A DNA stretch of 64,000 bases from CAWFLT01 sp963816795 (lineage in GTDB: Bacteria > Acidobacteriota > Vicinamibacteria > Vicinamibacterales > SCN-69-37): assembly GCA_963816795.1 (NCBI GenBank), contig CAWFLT010000011.1, positions 62,001-126,000 of the forward strand, given 5' to 3'. Shown here piece by piece: positions 37,758-49,213 of the stretch (position 1 is the stretch's first letter; every line of letters begins with the position of its first letter). The notes beneath the pieces are model-generated. The model was not told where the DNA came from and ran no database searches. It saw nothing but the letters and a program-made list of their open reading frames with translations. The position numbers and the translations under genes were made by a program.

Positions 37758-40700
37758 GTGGCCTCTACGTCCGTTCGATTCCTCGCCGTCATCGTCGGTC
37801 TGTCGCTCGTGCTGGGCGCGATCGGTGCGAGTTGGGAGCTCGGGCGCTTCGGCCGCTCTCCGGGCGCGACCGCCGAGCGACTGCAGCGCGAAGTGCAGCG
37901 CCGGTTCCTCTCGCAGGCCGGACAGGTCGAAGGCCTGGCACGCCGCGTCGCGGCCGACAAGGCCATCATCGAAGCGTTGGGTGGGCGCGATCGGCAAGCG
38001 CAACTGTTCTCGCGCCTGACTCTCTTCACGTCGCCGTCGGTGACCAACGCGCTGTCGGCGACCCTTTATGCGCCGGCGGGCCCCGCGGGCGCCTACCGGA
38101 TCGTCGCCTGGAGCGACGGACCCGCCGACAATCTCACCCAGACGCCGGATCGGTTGACCGGCCCGCCGGCGCTGTTCGTGGCGCCGGGGACCGCCGGGCT
38201 GAGTCTGGTCTTCGTTCAGCCGATCGAGATCGGCGGGCGCCGCGCGGCGGTCGTCGCGGCCGAAGCGCTGTTTGCCGCCCGGCGTGTCGTCGGCGGCGTC
38301 GCCCCGCCCTTTCGGCTCGAGACGTCGTACGGGCCGGTGGCAGTGACGCAGGTGTTCGGCGGTACCGGCGACCCGCCAGCCGCGCCGGGTCACTTCTCGA
38401 TTCCCATGAATTCCGGCGCGCCGGCTGTCGAGATCCAATACTCGCCTGCGCAGCTCGCCGCGCAGCGCGCGACGTTTCGCCGCCGCGCGATCGCCGTGGC
38501 CAGCTTTCCGCTCGCGGCCGCGGTCCTGTTGGCGACGGGGCCGCTGGTCGGGCGCCGGCGACGCGTTCGCACGGCCCGTGAGTGGTTCGGCTGGTCGGCC
38601 GCGGCGGCGTCGCTGGTCGCCGTTGCCGCGGCCGCGTTTCTCGGACTCGCCGCGCTTGCGGGCGTGTCGGCCGGGTGGCAGCGGCTGGTGGTGTCGCTGA
38701 CGGCGCTGGCGATGGTGTCGTTGTTCCCGGTGTCGGCCTGGTGGCGGCGCTGGCCCCAACGCCTGCCGTACCGCGCGCCGGCCCGCTTCATCATCGAGCA
38801 ACTCGTCGCCGGGATCGTCCTCGCCTCAGCCGTCCTCATCGTGGCGCGCGTTCTTCGCGATCGCATCACGCCGTCGTCGCTCGCGCGGTGGCAGTTTCCC
38901 GTCCTGCCGCTCGATCCATCGGCCCTGCTGGATCTGAGCAGCCTGCTCGTCGTGCAGATTGCGGTGTTCTGGGCGGCTGGGGCGACCGTCGCCCTGCTCG
39001 CGTCGCGCTGGAAGCTGGCCTGGCGGCATGCGATCGGCTGGGCCGCGCTGGCGCTCTGGATCGCGCCAACGATCGCGCTGGCGGCGGCGCCCGCGCTCGC
39101 GCCGCAGGAGCGGGCGGCGGCACTCGGCGCGGTCGCCGTGGCCGCGGTCTTCGGCCTCTTCGCGATCACGATTCGACACGCGTATCGGCACACGACGCAG
39201 GCCATGCGGCTGATCCTCGTCTTCGTGGCGCTCGCCGTGCCGGTCGTGGCCGCCTATCCGCTCGGCACCGCGTCGGCCGATCGCGCCATCCGCACGCTGA
39301 TCGAGTCCGAGTACGCGCCGGCGACTGTGGCCGCGCAACGGCCGGATGCCCTCGTCGCCGTGCTCGCCAAGGCGCAGGACGAGATCGATCGGATTCCGAA
39401 CTTGCTCGGCCTGCTCGCCGCCCGGCCCGCGGGGGCGACCGTGCAAAGCCAGACCGCCTTTCACGTCTGGAATCAGACGTCGCTCTCGCGCGACCGGATC
39501 ACGTCGCAGATCGAGTTGTACGGACCGGATCCCGACCGGACGCTGCTCAGCCATTTCGCGCTGAACGTGCCGGAGTTCAAATCTGCCACCGAGACCGCGA
39601 CGCCGGCATGGCTGAGCACCAGTTGCGAGTGGGAGGAGTTCGCCGAGGTCTCGCCGTTCGGCGGCGCCGAGCGGCGGCTGCTGCACGCGCAACGTGGCAT
39701 CTGTGACGCCGCCGGCAAATTTGCCGGCGCGGTCGTGATCCACATCATGCCGGACTATCGCGCGCTGCCGTTCGTCTCGTCAGCGAATCCGTACTACGAA
39801 GTGCTGGCGGGCCCTGACGCGCTGCCGCCGGCGTCGCGCGTGGCCAATCTCCAGGTCGTGGTCTACGGCTGGAGCTTGCAGACGCTCTTCACGTCAGGCC
39901 GCGTCGCCTGGTCGATTTCCGACGCTCTCCTCAGCCGGCTCACGGATTCGCGCGACCCCTTCTGGACGTCGGTCACGGCCAACGGCGAACGGTACGACGT
40001 CTACTTCAGAAACGATCGGACGAGCATCTACGCGCTGGGCTACCCGCCCCAGACCCTGTTTGCGCACCTCAGCCGGCTTTCCGAGGTCACGGTGGTGGTC
40101 GCCGCGCTCTTCGTGCTGATGCTCCTCGGGGCCGCCATCTACGCACCGCTTGCGCGACGCGACGATGCGCCCCTGCGCCTGTTGTACAACGAGATCCGGG
40201 CGAGCTTCTACCGCAAGCTGTTCTTGTTCTTCGTGCTCGCCGCCGTCGCGCCCGTCCTGCTCTTCGCGGCGGCATTCGGCGCCTACATGACCGACAAGTT
40301 CAGGCTCGACGTCGAGGCGGAAGCGTCGAGTGTCGTCCGGGTCGCGCGGCGCGTCTTCGAAGAGCTCGCCGCGCAGTCGCCGGGCGCGCTCACCGACGAC
40401 GAGATGGTCTGGATTCGACAGGTGATCGACCAGGACGTCAATCTCTATGAAGGGCCGGAATTGATCGCGACCAGCCAGCGCGACCTCTTCGACTCGGGCC
40501 TGCTGCCGACGCGCACGCCGGCGGCGGTCTATCGGGCCATCGCCATCGATCGGCTCCCGGTGGCCGTGGCGCCCGATCGTCTAGGCACGTTCGAGTATCT
40601 CGTCGCGGCGGCGCCGGTGTCGTCACGCGGGCGCGATGGCGCGATCTCGTCGTCGGAAACGCGGGTCGTGAGCGTGCCGCTGGCCACACGTCAGCGTGAG

Positions 40701-41679
40701 ATCGAGCAGCAGATCGACGAGCTCAACCGCGGCGTGCTGGTTGGCGGCGTGGTCGTCGTCCTGTTTGCCGCCGGCCTCGGCGCGTCGGTCGCCGGGCGCG
40801 TCTCGGATCCGGTCGCGCGCCTGACGCGGGCGACGCGCCAGATCGCGGCCGGCCGCCTCGATGTGCGGCTGGTGGCGGATACCGCGGACGAGCTCGGCCG
40901 CCTCGTCGATGACTTCGGCACGATGACGCGCACGCTCCTCGCCCAGCGGGAGGAGCTCGCGCGGACGCATCAGTTCAAGGCGTGGGCGGAGATGGCGCGG
41001 CAAGTCGCTCACGAGATCAAGAATCCGTTGACGCCGATTCAGCTCGCGGCGGAGCACCTGCAGCGCGTCCACGAAGATCAGCGCCGGCCGCTCGGCCCGG
41101 TCTTCGATCAGTGCGTGTCGACGATTCTCCGGCAGGTCCGCCTGCTTCGCCAGATTGCGTCGGAGTTCGCGACCTTCGCCGGCGAGCTCAAACCGCGTTT
41201 CGCGCCCGTCGACGTTCTGGACTTGCTTCAGGCCGTCGTGTCGCCGTACCGGATCGGCGTGGCCGGGCGCATCGAGATCGTCGTCGATGCGCCACCCAGC
41301 CTTCCCGAGATCTGGGTGGATCGGACGCTCGATCGCGCGGGCGCTGACGAACCTGATCGAGAACGCCGTGCAGGCGATGCCCGGCGGCGGCCGGCTGTCG
41401 ATCGCGGCGAGGCCCGAGGACGGACGGGTCACGATTACCGTCGACGACACCGGGGTCGGCATGGACGCCGAAGCGGTGCGGCGGGCGTTCGAACCCTACT
41501 TCTCCACCAAGACGGCCGGGTCGGGGCTCGGCCTGGCGAACGCCAAGCGGAACATCGAGCTGTGCGGCGGAACGATCGCGATCGAGAGCGCCCCCGGGGC
41601 GGGCGCGAAGATTACGGTGTCGCTGCCGGTGGTGCCGCCGGCGGCCGCGAACGAGCCTTCGTCACCACCATCCCGATGA
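37758..41679 (+). CDS. giant NtrY-like sensor histidine kinase
   Basis: About 1306 residues. The N-terminal half has around nine hydrophobic segments flanking a first extracytoplasmic loop (residues ~30-230). A second extracytoplasmic domain (~510-770), more TMs, a third sensor loop, and a HAMP domain (VAGRVSDPVARLTRAT) follow. The kinase core has His1085 in VAHEIKNPLTPIQL, N-box NLIENAVQAM, G1 DDTGVGM and G2 GSGLGLANAK. One frameshift near 41335 (an inserted C) separates the ATPase domain. No response regulator is adjacent. The 3' end overlaps the convergent pssA by 68 nt. Confidence 0.85.
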
Positions 41680-42389
41680 ACGGCGACAGCAGATAACTGT
41701 AGGCGAGGAAGACGAGCGTGAACCGGGGCTCCATCGCGATGAACGTGATGAGCGCCGCAAACGCGAAGACTGGCGCGTACGACGGTCCCCAGCCGAAGTT
41801 GATCGACTTGAACGCGCGGAAGCGAATGGTGCTGACCATGAGAATCGCCGGGATCAGCACGATGGCGAGCGCGGTGACGGTGCGCGCCGGCCCGGGCACC
41901 GGATACGGCCAGGCGAAGACCGTGGCCGCGGCGACGCCGGCCGCCGATGGGCTCGGCATGCCCACGAAGTACCGTTTGTCGAGCTGCACCGCCGACTGAA
42001 TGTTGAATCGCGCGAGCCGCATCGCGGCCGCCGTCAAGTAGAGGAAGCCCGCCGCCCAGCCGACGCGGCCGAGGTCGCCGAGTCCCCAGGCGAACACCAG
42101 GACCGCGGGGGCGATGCCGAACGAAATCACATCGGCGAGCGAGTCGAGCTCGACGCCGAAGGCGCTCGTCGTGCCGGTCAGCCGGGCGATGCGCCCGTCG
42201 AGCGAGTCGAGCACGAACGCGATGCCAATGAAGGGCGCCGCAATCGCCAAATCGCCGCGCATCGCGTACACGATGCACGCGTAGCCGCAGAACATGTTGC
42301 CAATGGTGAAGAGGCTCGGCAGCAGGTAGACGCCCCGGCGATACTTTGCGGTCCTGCGCCGGTGGACGGACGTCGAACAACGTCGGCAT
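41612..42389 (-). CDS. pssA: CDP-diacylglycerol-serine O-phosphatidyltransferase
   Basis: Membrane enzyme making phosphatidylserine. The CDP-alcohol phosphotransferase motif is complete: DGRIARLTG, then a Gly and ELDSLAD with the metal-binding aspartates. Several TMs follow. The ATG at 42389 (MPTLFDVRPP) is in another frame; a single indel near 42345 restores RRGVYLLPSLFTIGNMF. It is translationally coupled to psd (TGATG), forming the phosphatidylethanolamine pathway. It overlaps the end of the kinase gene on the other strand. Confidence 0.9.
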
Positions 42390-43025
42390 CACGAAGGCCC
42401 GGCCGGCAGACGCGCGATCACGGTCTCGCCCGCGCGCACCTGGCTGCCCTGCTGCACCAGGAGGGTCGCCTCCAGCGGCATGAACACATCCATACGTGAC
42501 CCGAACTTCATCAGGCCTATTCTGTCACCGGCCGCGAGCGCGTCGCCGGCTTTCACCCGGCAGACCACGCGGCGGGCCAGCACCCCCACGATCTGACGAA
42601 CGACGATCGTCCAGCCGTCCGCGTTCAGCCAGATTTCAGAGTGCTCGTTCTTCCACGCGTCGGCGCGATACGCGGGCAGGAATTGTCCCGCGTGATAGTC
42701 GGCGCGCGTGACCGTCCCGCTGACCGGCGTCCGGTTGATGTGCACGTCGAGCAGCGACAGGAAGATCGAGACCTGCCGCCAATTGCCCGGCGGCGCCTCC
42801 TCAGGACGCGCCGGCCCCGAGTGCATCACCGTGCCGTCGGCCGGAGCGAGCACGGTGCCCGCTGAGTGAGGCGGCTCACGCTCCGGATCGCGGAAGAACA
42901 ACGCGATCGCGATCGGAAGCGCCAACAGCGCCACCGTCAACCACAGCGGACCGGTCGAACGCCGACACCACGACCGGCGCGGCGGCGATACCGATGAACG
43001 GGAGGCCGGCCGGATCGATACGCAC
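42389..43025 (-). CDS. psd: phosphatidylserine decarboxylase, short form
   Basis: Pyruvoyl-dependent decarboxylase producing phosphatidylethanolamine, about 212 residues (short Psd-A type). LDVHINRTPVSG and the self-cleavage region MKFGSRMDVFMP (Gly-Ser) are intact. The GTG at 43025 gives RIDPAGLPFIGIAAAPVVV, a TM-like start, before one frameshift near 42955 and GPLWLTVALLALPIAIALFF. It is directly followed by pssA. Confidence 0.9.
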
Positions 43026-43093
43026 AATAGCGATAGTAATCCGCCCCGCCGTCTGCCTGCAGCCGGCGCTGACGCGCGCGGGTCGTTCGGTGC

Positions 43094-43348
43094 CTATTGA
43101 GAGGGCATCGCCAGAGTGTCGTCGCCGTTGCGGCTGCGCATCATCGCCTGAATCCGATCCTTCAGGGCGAGTTTGCGTTTCTTGAGTGCGATTTCTTCGA
43201 AGCGTTGTTCGTCGCTGACGTGGGAGAGGCTACTGAGGTGGCGAATTCGTTCGTCGAGGTCTTGATGCTCCGAAACCAACTGCCGAAACCCTTCATCGGT
43301 CTGGAGCAGCGAGGCTTTCACGTCGTCCTGCCGGAGCTCTGCATCCAT
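43094..43348 (-). CDS. DUF465 / YdcH-like small coiled-coil protein
   Basis: 84 residues from ATG 43348, which has an AGGAGG site upstream. Matches the DUF465 pattern of a charged helical hairpin: GFRQLVSEHQDLDERIRHLS and FEEIALKKRKLALKDRIQAM. Function unknown; such proteins are often small cytoplasmic or stress-associated. A stand-alone gene between psd and tsaB-rimI. Confidence 0.8.
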   Translation of the reverse strand: MDAELRQDDVKASLLQTDEGFRQLVSEHQDLDERIRHLSSLSHVSDEQRFEEIALKKRKLALKDRIQAMMRSRNGDDTLAMPSQ

Positions 43349-43514
43349 ATGCTCCGCCTCCTTTGTTAATCGCCGGGGTCCGGCCTGCTCTGAGCCGCCG
43401 AAAGACACCCAAGCTGGCGCACGCTCGAACCGCGTTCGGGCCGCCGTCCTCGCGCACGCGGATCCGACAAACCGCGTCTACTTTCGCGCACGCTACCATA
43501 TCGTTTGGCGGCGA

Positions 43515-44740
43515 TCAATCTGGTTTCTGGGGCGCCTCGCTGGCGTCGGCGAGATGCCGGTGCCAGAGCACGAGCGCGTCCTCCCGCGGGGCGTGGTAGT
43601 AGTCGCGCCGAACCGCTTCCACGCGGAAGCCGAGGCCTTCGTAGAGCGCGCGCGCGGCTTCGTTGGATCGCCGGACTTCAAGGGTCGCGGCGCGTCCGCC
43701 GGCCGCGGTGGCGTCCTGCATGACGCGATGGAGGAGCGCCCGGGCGACTCCCCGCCGCTGCCAGGGGACGTCCACGGCCAGGCTGTTGATGTGCAGCTCG
43801 TCGAAAATCATCCAGCACGCGCAGTAGCCGATCGAGCGTACGGTCGGCGGCGCGGACGACGTAGAGCCGCGCGACGTCGGTGTTTTCGAGCTCCCACTTG
43901 ATTGACTCGGCGCCCCACGCGTTGGTAAACGACCGGCGCTGGAGGGCTTCGACACCAGCCAGATCGTCGGCCCCATTGGCGAGGCTGACCGTGAACGCGG
44001 GCGGTGGCGTCGCGGACGGCGGTGGCGCGGCGGCCGCGCGGGTCCGCGCCAGTTCGACGTCGGGGCGGCGGAGATAGAACGGCCTCAGGGCATGCGGCGC
44101 CGCGGCGCGGTCGATCCAGCCGGCGGCGAGCCGCACCGCCGCGGCGGCGATGGGGATCGGCATGTCGGTCACGTGAGCGTCCGGCAGGCGATCCGTCCAG
44201 ACGGAGCCGTACCGGGCCGCCGCGTCGCCGACGATCGTCACCGCGCGGCCGCGCGCCAGCGCGGCGATCTCGTCGGCGGCCTCCTCCGGTCGCGCCACTT
44301 TCGCCGCGATCGCCACCTGTGACGGGTCGAACGCTGACGCCGGCGACGATTCGTACGCCGCGAAGAACACTTCGCCTCGATGACCGTCGAGACACGGCAC
44401 CGTGACCTCCGCCGCCGCGCCCGGCGCGTCGAGCCAGCCCTTCGCCATCGCGTCGAGCGTCGGGACCGCGATCACGCGCTTGCGCGCGGCGAGCGCGAGC
44501 CCCTGAATCGACGCGACGCCCACCCGAAGTCCCGTGAACGAACCGGGGCCGGACACGACGGCGAAATAGTCGACGTCCGCGAGCGTGCGGCCCTGGGCCG
44601 CGAGCCACGTCGTCATCTCGTTGGGAAGCCGCTCGCCGTGGGTGCGCTCGGTCTCGCCGGCCATCGCGGCGACGTCGCCGTCGATCCAGCAGCGCGAGAC
44701 TGCCGCGCCGCGTCGCCGTCTCGAGCGCCAGGATGACCAT
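43515..44740 (-). CDS. TsaB-RimI fusion: tRNA t6A synthesis subunit and ribosomal-protein N-acetyltransferase
   Basis: N-terminal TsaB (YeaZ) domain: MVILALETATRRGSLAL, FAVVSGPGSFTGLRVG, VPTLDAMAKGWLD; it partners TsaD in threonylcarbamoyladenosine synthesis. The chain continues in frame through a Pro/Ala linker (AAAAPPPSATPPPAFTV) into a GNAT domain: EALQRRSFTNAWGAESIKWE, then LHINSLAVDVPWQRRGVARA and EVRRSNEAARALYEGLGF, typical of RimI. Frameshifts near 44690 and 43835 are probably indels. Bifunctional TsaB-RimI proteins are known in other phyla. About 408 residues. Confidence 0.85.
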
Positions 44741-44811
44741 CGCGGCAATGTTATACTCCGACGTTGTTCGATCCTCCTGCGGCCCGCGAAGAGTCTGCCG
44801 CTTCAGCCACG

Positions 44812-47450
44812 ATGTCTTCCCTGTCTGCGTCAATCGACTCGGCCACGCCGGCGATGCGCCAGTACCTCGACGCCAAGCGGCAGCATCGTGACGCGATCGT
44901 CTTCTTCCGGATGGGCGATTTCTACGAGATGTTCTACGAGGACGCGCTGACGGCGGCGCGGGTGCTCGAACTGACCCTGACGTCGCGGGCGCGCGACGCG
45001 GCGGGCGGATCGATTCCGATGTGCGGCGTGCCGTATCACGCCGCCGAGACGTATCTGGGCCGGCTCGTCAAGCGCGGATACCGCGTCGCCATCTGCGACC
45101 AAGTCGAAGATCCGCGCAAAGCCAAGGGCATCGTCAAGCGGGAAGTGACGCGCGTGATCTCGCCCGGCACGTTCACCGACGCGTCGTATCTCGACGCGCG
45201 CGAACCGGCGTTCCTGGTGGCGGTGGCGCCGGCCGTGGCGCCGGGAACCGCCTGGGGGCTTGTCGCTGCTCGACCTCTCGACCGGTGAATTCGCGGCGAC
45301 GGAATTCCAGGGCCCGACGCCGGGTCCGCGGTGGCGGCCGAGCTGGCCGTGCTGCGCCCGAAGGAAGTGCTGGCCGCGGAAGGCGCCGAGGTGGACGCGT
45401 GCCTCCCGACCCTGTCGCCGCCGCAGAGTGACGCGCGTCGAGGCCTGGACCTTCGAGCGGGCCCACGCCCAGTCGGTTCTCTGTGAGCAGCTTCGCGTCG
45501 CGTCGCTCTCGGGCCACGGCCTCGACGCCGCGCCTGCGGCGACCTCTGCCGCTGGCGCGATCGTGACGTACCTGCGCGACACGCAGCGCCGCGAGCTGGC
45601 GCACGTCCGCGACATCGCCTATCGGGTCCTCAGCGATCGGGTGTTGATCGATCCCGTCACGCTTCGGCACCTGAACATCGTCGAAGGCGCGGATGGCGGG
45701 CGGGCGGGTTCGCTGCTCGATGAAATCGATCGCACCGTCACGCCGATGGGCGGACGGATGATCCGGCACTGGTTGATCCGTCCGCTGGTCAATCTCGAGC
45801 GGATTCAGGACCGGCTCGACGCCGTGGAGGATTTCGCCTTCCGCTCGACGGAACGCGGCAAGGTGCGAGAGCTGTTGAAGGGCGATCCACGATCTGGAAC
45901 GGCTGGTCGCGCGGATGGCGCTCGGCACGGCCGGGCCCCGGGATCTGCTTTCGCTCGGCCAATCGCTCACCGTGCTGCCGAGAGTGCGGGCGGTCGCGCA
46001 GGTGCTGCAGGCCCCGTTGGTCGCGAGCCTGCTCGGCGAAGTGGACGACCTGACGGACGTGCGCGACGCGATTGCGGCCACGATCGTCGACGAGCCCCCC
46101 GTCGTCGCGCGCGATGGCGGCGTGCTGCGCGACGGCGTGGACGCCGAGCTCGACGACCTGAGGCGGGTCAGCCGCGGCGGCAAGGCCTCCATCGCCGGGA
46201 TGGAAGAGGCCGAACGCCTGCGCACCGGTATCGGCTCGCTCAAGATTCGCTACAACCGCGTCTTCGGCTACTACATCGAAGTGTCGAAGTCGAACCTGGA
46301 CGCCGTCCCGGCTGACTACATCCGGAAGCAGACCATCGCCGGGGGCGAGCGGTTCATCACGCCTGGACTCAAGGAGTACGAGGACAAGGTGCTCGGCGCC
46401 GACGAGCGCATCGCGGTACGGGAGGTCGAGCTGTTCGAGCAATTCCGGGCGCGGATCGCCTCGGAGGCGCCACGCATCCTGGACACCGCGCGGGCAGTGG
46501 CGGCGATCGACGTGCTGGCCGCCCTCGCCGATGCGGCGGCGGCCGGCAACTACACCAAGCCGCACATCCACGACGGCCCCGAGTTCTCCGCCATCGAGGC
46601 GCGCCATCCGATCGTCGAGCGCCACGTGTCCGGCGCGTTCGTGCCGAACGACGTGCACCTCGACCCGCCCGCGTCCCAGCTCGTGATCCTGACCGGGCCG
46701 AACATGGGCGGCAAATCGACGTACCTGCGGCAGGTCGCGCTGCTCGCGCTGATGGCGCAGGCCGGGTCCTTCGTGCCGGCGCGCACCGCGAAGTTGAGCC
46801 TGGTCGATCGCATCTTTGCGCGCGTGGGCGCGTCCGACAACATCGCGCGCGGGCAATCCACGTTCATGGTCGAGATGCAGGAGACGGCGACCATCCTCCA
46901 CACGGCGACGAATCGCAGCCTGGTGATCCTCGACGAGATCGGCCGCGGCACCGCGACCTTCGATGGCTTGAGCCTGGCGTGGGCGGTGGCTGAGCACCTC
47001 GCGTCGGACACGCGCGCGCGGCCGAAGACGATTTTCGCGACGCACTATCACGAGCTGACCGATCTCGCGGACGCCGTGCCTGGCGTGGTGAATTTTCACG
47101 TCGCCGCGCGCGAGTTCAAGGACGAGATCGTGTTCCTCCACAAAATCGTGCCCGGCCGATCCGACCGGAGCTACGGCATCCACGTCGCCCGTCTCGCGGG
47201 CCTGCCGGGCGCCGTGGTTCGCCGCGCCGCCGAGATCCTGCGCGCGCTCGAGCAGGACGAGCTGCAGCGCGGCGGCAGGCCGAGCCTGAGCGGTGCGGCG
47301 CCCGCCAATCAGCATCAACTCGGCCTGTTCCAGTCGGCGGAAGCCCATGCGGTCGTCAATCGGCTCCGCGCGCTCGATCTGGACCGGCTGACGCCGCTCG
47401 AGGCCCTCAACCTGCTCGCAGAGCTCAAGCGCGAGGCGACGGACGAATGA
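44812..47450 (+). CDS. mutS: DNA mismatch repair protein MutS
   Basis: About 879 residues. The mismatch-reading motif GDFYEMF has Phe37 and Glu39. Connector, lever and clamp domains follow, and the ATPase shows Walker A GPNMGGKST, LDEIGRGTATFDG and THYHELTDL. Frameshifts near 45255 (inserted T), 45330, 45415 and 45890 (inserted G) fall in the connector and lever regions. Each is repaired by one base, so the gene is judged functional. Divergent from tsaB-rimI; the next gene overlaps its stop. Confidence 0.92.
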
Positions 47451-48973
47451 CGCGCTGGGCCCTGCTCGCGCTCCTCTTCACCGCCGCGTGCGCACGTCCC
47501 ACCCCGTACCGGCCGACTTCATCACCGTCGCGCTCGCCAACTCCCCCACCGGACTCGATCCGGCGATCAGCCTCGACGAGGCGGCGCAGAAGATCGGCCA
47601 GGTGCTGTTCAGTTCGCTGCTCAAGATTGACGCCGATCTGCGCGTGGTTCCCGACCTGGCCGTGCGCTTCGAATCCGAAGACTCAAAGCGTTTCGTCGCC
47701 GAGATTCCGCGGGGCGTGCTGTTTCACGACGGCCGCGAGATGACCTCGGCTGACGTCGCCTTCACGTTTCGCCGCTTCCTGAATCCGAAGTTCGTCTCGG
47801 GCCGCAAGGGCGCCTATCGCGATCTGGCAGCGGTCGAGATCCTCGATCCGTACACGGTCGCGTTTCAGCTCAAGGTCGCGTCGGCCGCGTTTCCGATCGC
47901 GCTCGTGATGGGCATCGTGCCGGACGGCACCGGTGCTGAGGCCGCGCGCCGGCCGATCGGCAGCGGGCCGTACCGGCTGACGGAGTTCGCCCCGGACGAT
48001 CACGTCACGGTCGTGGCCTTCGATCGCTACTTCGGCGGCCCGGCACGCAACGCCGGCCTGGTCTTCAAGGTGGTCCCGGACGAGACGATGCGCGGACTCG
48101 AACTGCGCAAAGGGAGCGTCGATCTCGTCGTCAACGACATCTCGCCGGATCTGGTGCACGGGCTCCAGCGCGAGGGCCACGTGAGCGTCGTGACGGCTGA
48201 AGGCACCGACTTCGCGTATATCGGGTTCAATCTGCGAGATCCACTGCTGCAGGATCGGCGCCTGCGCCTCGCCGTCAGCCACGCAGTCGATACCGAGGCG
48301 ATCATCAAACACCTGCGCCGTGGACTGGCGCGCCCGGCGACCAGCGTCGTTCCTCCGATGTCGTGGGCGTACGATCGGGAGGCCGTGCCGATCCCGCACG
48401 ATCCCGAACGGGCGCGGAAACTTCTCGACGAGGCGGGATTCACGGATCCGGATGGGAGCGGACCAGCACCACGGCTCCGGCTCACGCTCAAGACCTCGAC
48501 TGCCGAGCCGTATCGAGTCCAGGCTGCCGTCATTCAGCAGCAGCTCGCGCAGGTCGGGATCGCGCTGGACGTCAGGTCCTACGAATTCTCGACGCTCATG
48601 GACGACGTGAGGCGCGGGAACGTACAGCTCTATACCCTGCAGTACGTCGGCGTCACCGACCCCGACATGCTGCGCCGCGCCTTCCACTCGGCTCAGGTGC
48701 CGCCGGACGGCTTCAACCGCGGGCACTACAAGAACCCGGCAAGTGGACGAGCTGATCGTGCAGGCCAGCGCCACCCTCGACGATGCGGAACGCGGCCGGC
48801 TCTATCGCGAGGTCCAGCGTCTCATCGCCGCTGACGCGCCGTACGTGAATCTCTGGACGAAGATCAACGTCGCGGTCGCTCAGCCGACGCTGAGCGGGAT
48901 CAGACTGTCGCCGACGGCAGAGTTCGGATTCTTAAAAGACGTTGTGAAAAGCAGGCGGGGACTTCTCGACTAG
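47447..48973 (+). CDS. oligopeptide-type ABC transporter substrate-binding lipoprotein
   Basis: Family 5 extracellular solute-binding protein of about 508 residues. The signal peptide MTRWALLALLFTAACA has a lipobox ending at Cys. SBP signatures are LANSPTGLDPAIS, GVLFHDGREMTSADVAFTF, GSGPYRLTEF, AVSHAVDTEAII and DPERARKLLDEAGF. Frameshifts near 47500 and 48740 break the frame. No permease or ATPase gene follows, so partners are elsewhere. The ATG overlaps the mutS stop (ATGA). Confidence 0.85.
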
Positions 48974-48984
48974 AGCGAGGTCAA

Positions 48985-49195
48985 TGGATAAGCGACAATC
49001 GGTAATCTGCAATGGCAGAGACATCGGCAATGGATCAGATTGTCCATCGTGAGATGCCGATTGCCGATTGTCGATCGAGAGATTATCAATTACCGATTAT
49101 CCATCCGAAAGATTTGCCATTAGCCCATTGCCAATCGGGATTGTCGATTGCCGATGTGTTTGCCATTGCAGATTGCGTTGCCGTTTGTCGATTAG
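48985..49195. repeat. small gene-less copy of the CAATCG element (MITE-like)
   Basis: The left end (48993-49017) repeats 25 bp of the larger element (34438-34462) exactly. The right arm (49134-49174) is the exact reverse complement of 34449-34489 (41 bp). Within this copy, 49004-49031 and 49147-49174 form an inverted repeat with two mismatches. It has no gene inside, is about 210 bp, and lies between two convergent genes. Confidence 0.85.
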
Positions 49196-49213
49196 TAGGA
49201 AGGCGAAGCCGCC

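Noticed and set aside
45250..45900. Programmed frameshifting in mutS
   Set aside because: Four shifts in mixed directions without slippery sites; same pattern occurs in many unrelated genes, so indel errors are more likely.
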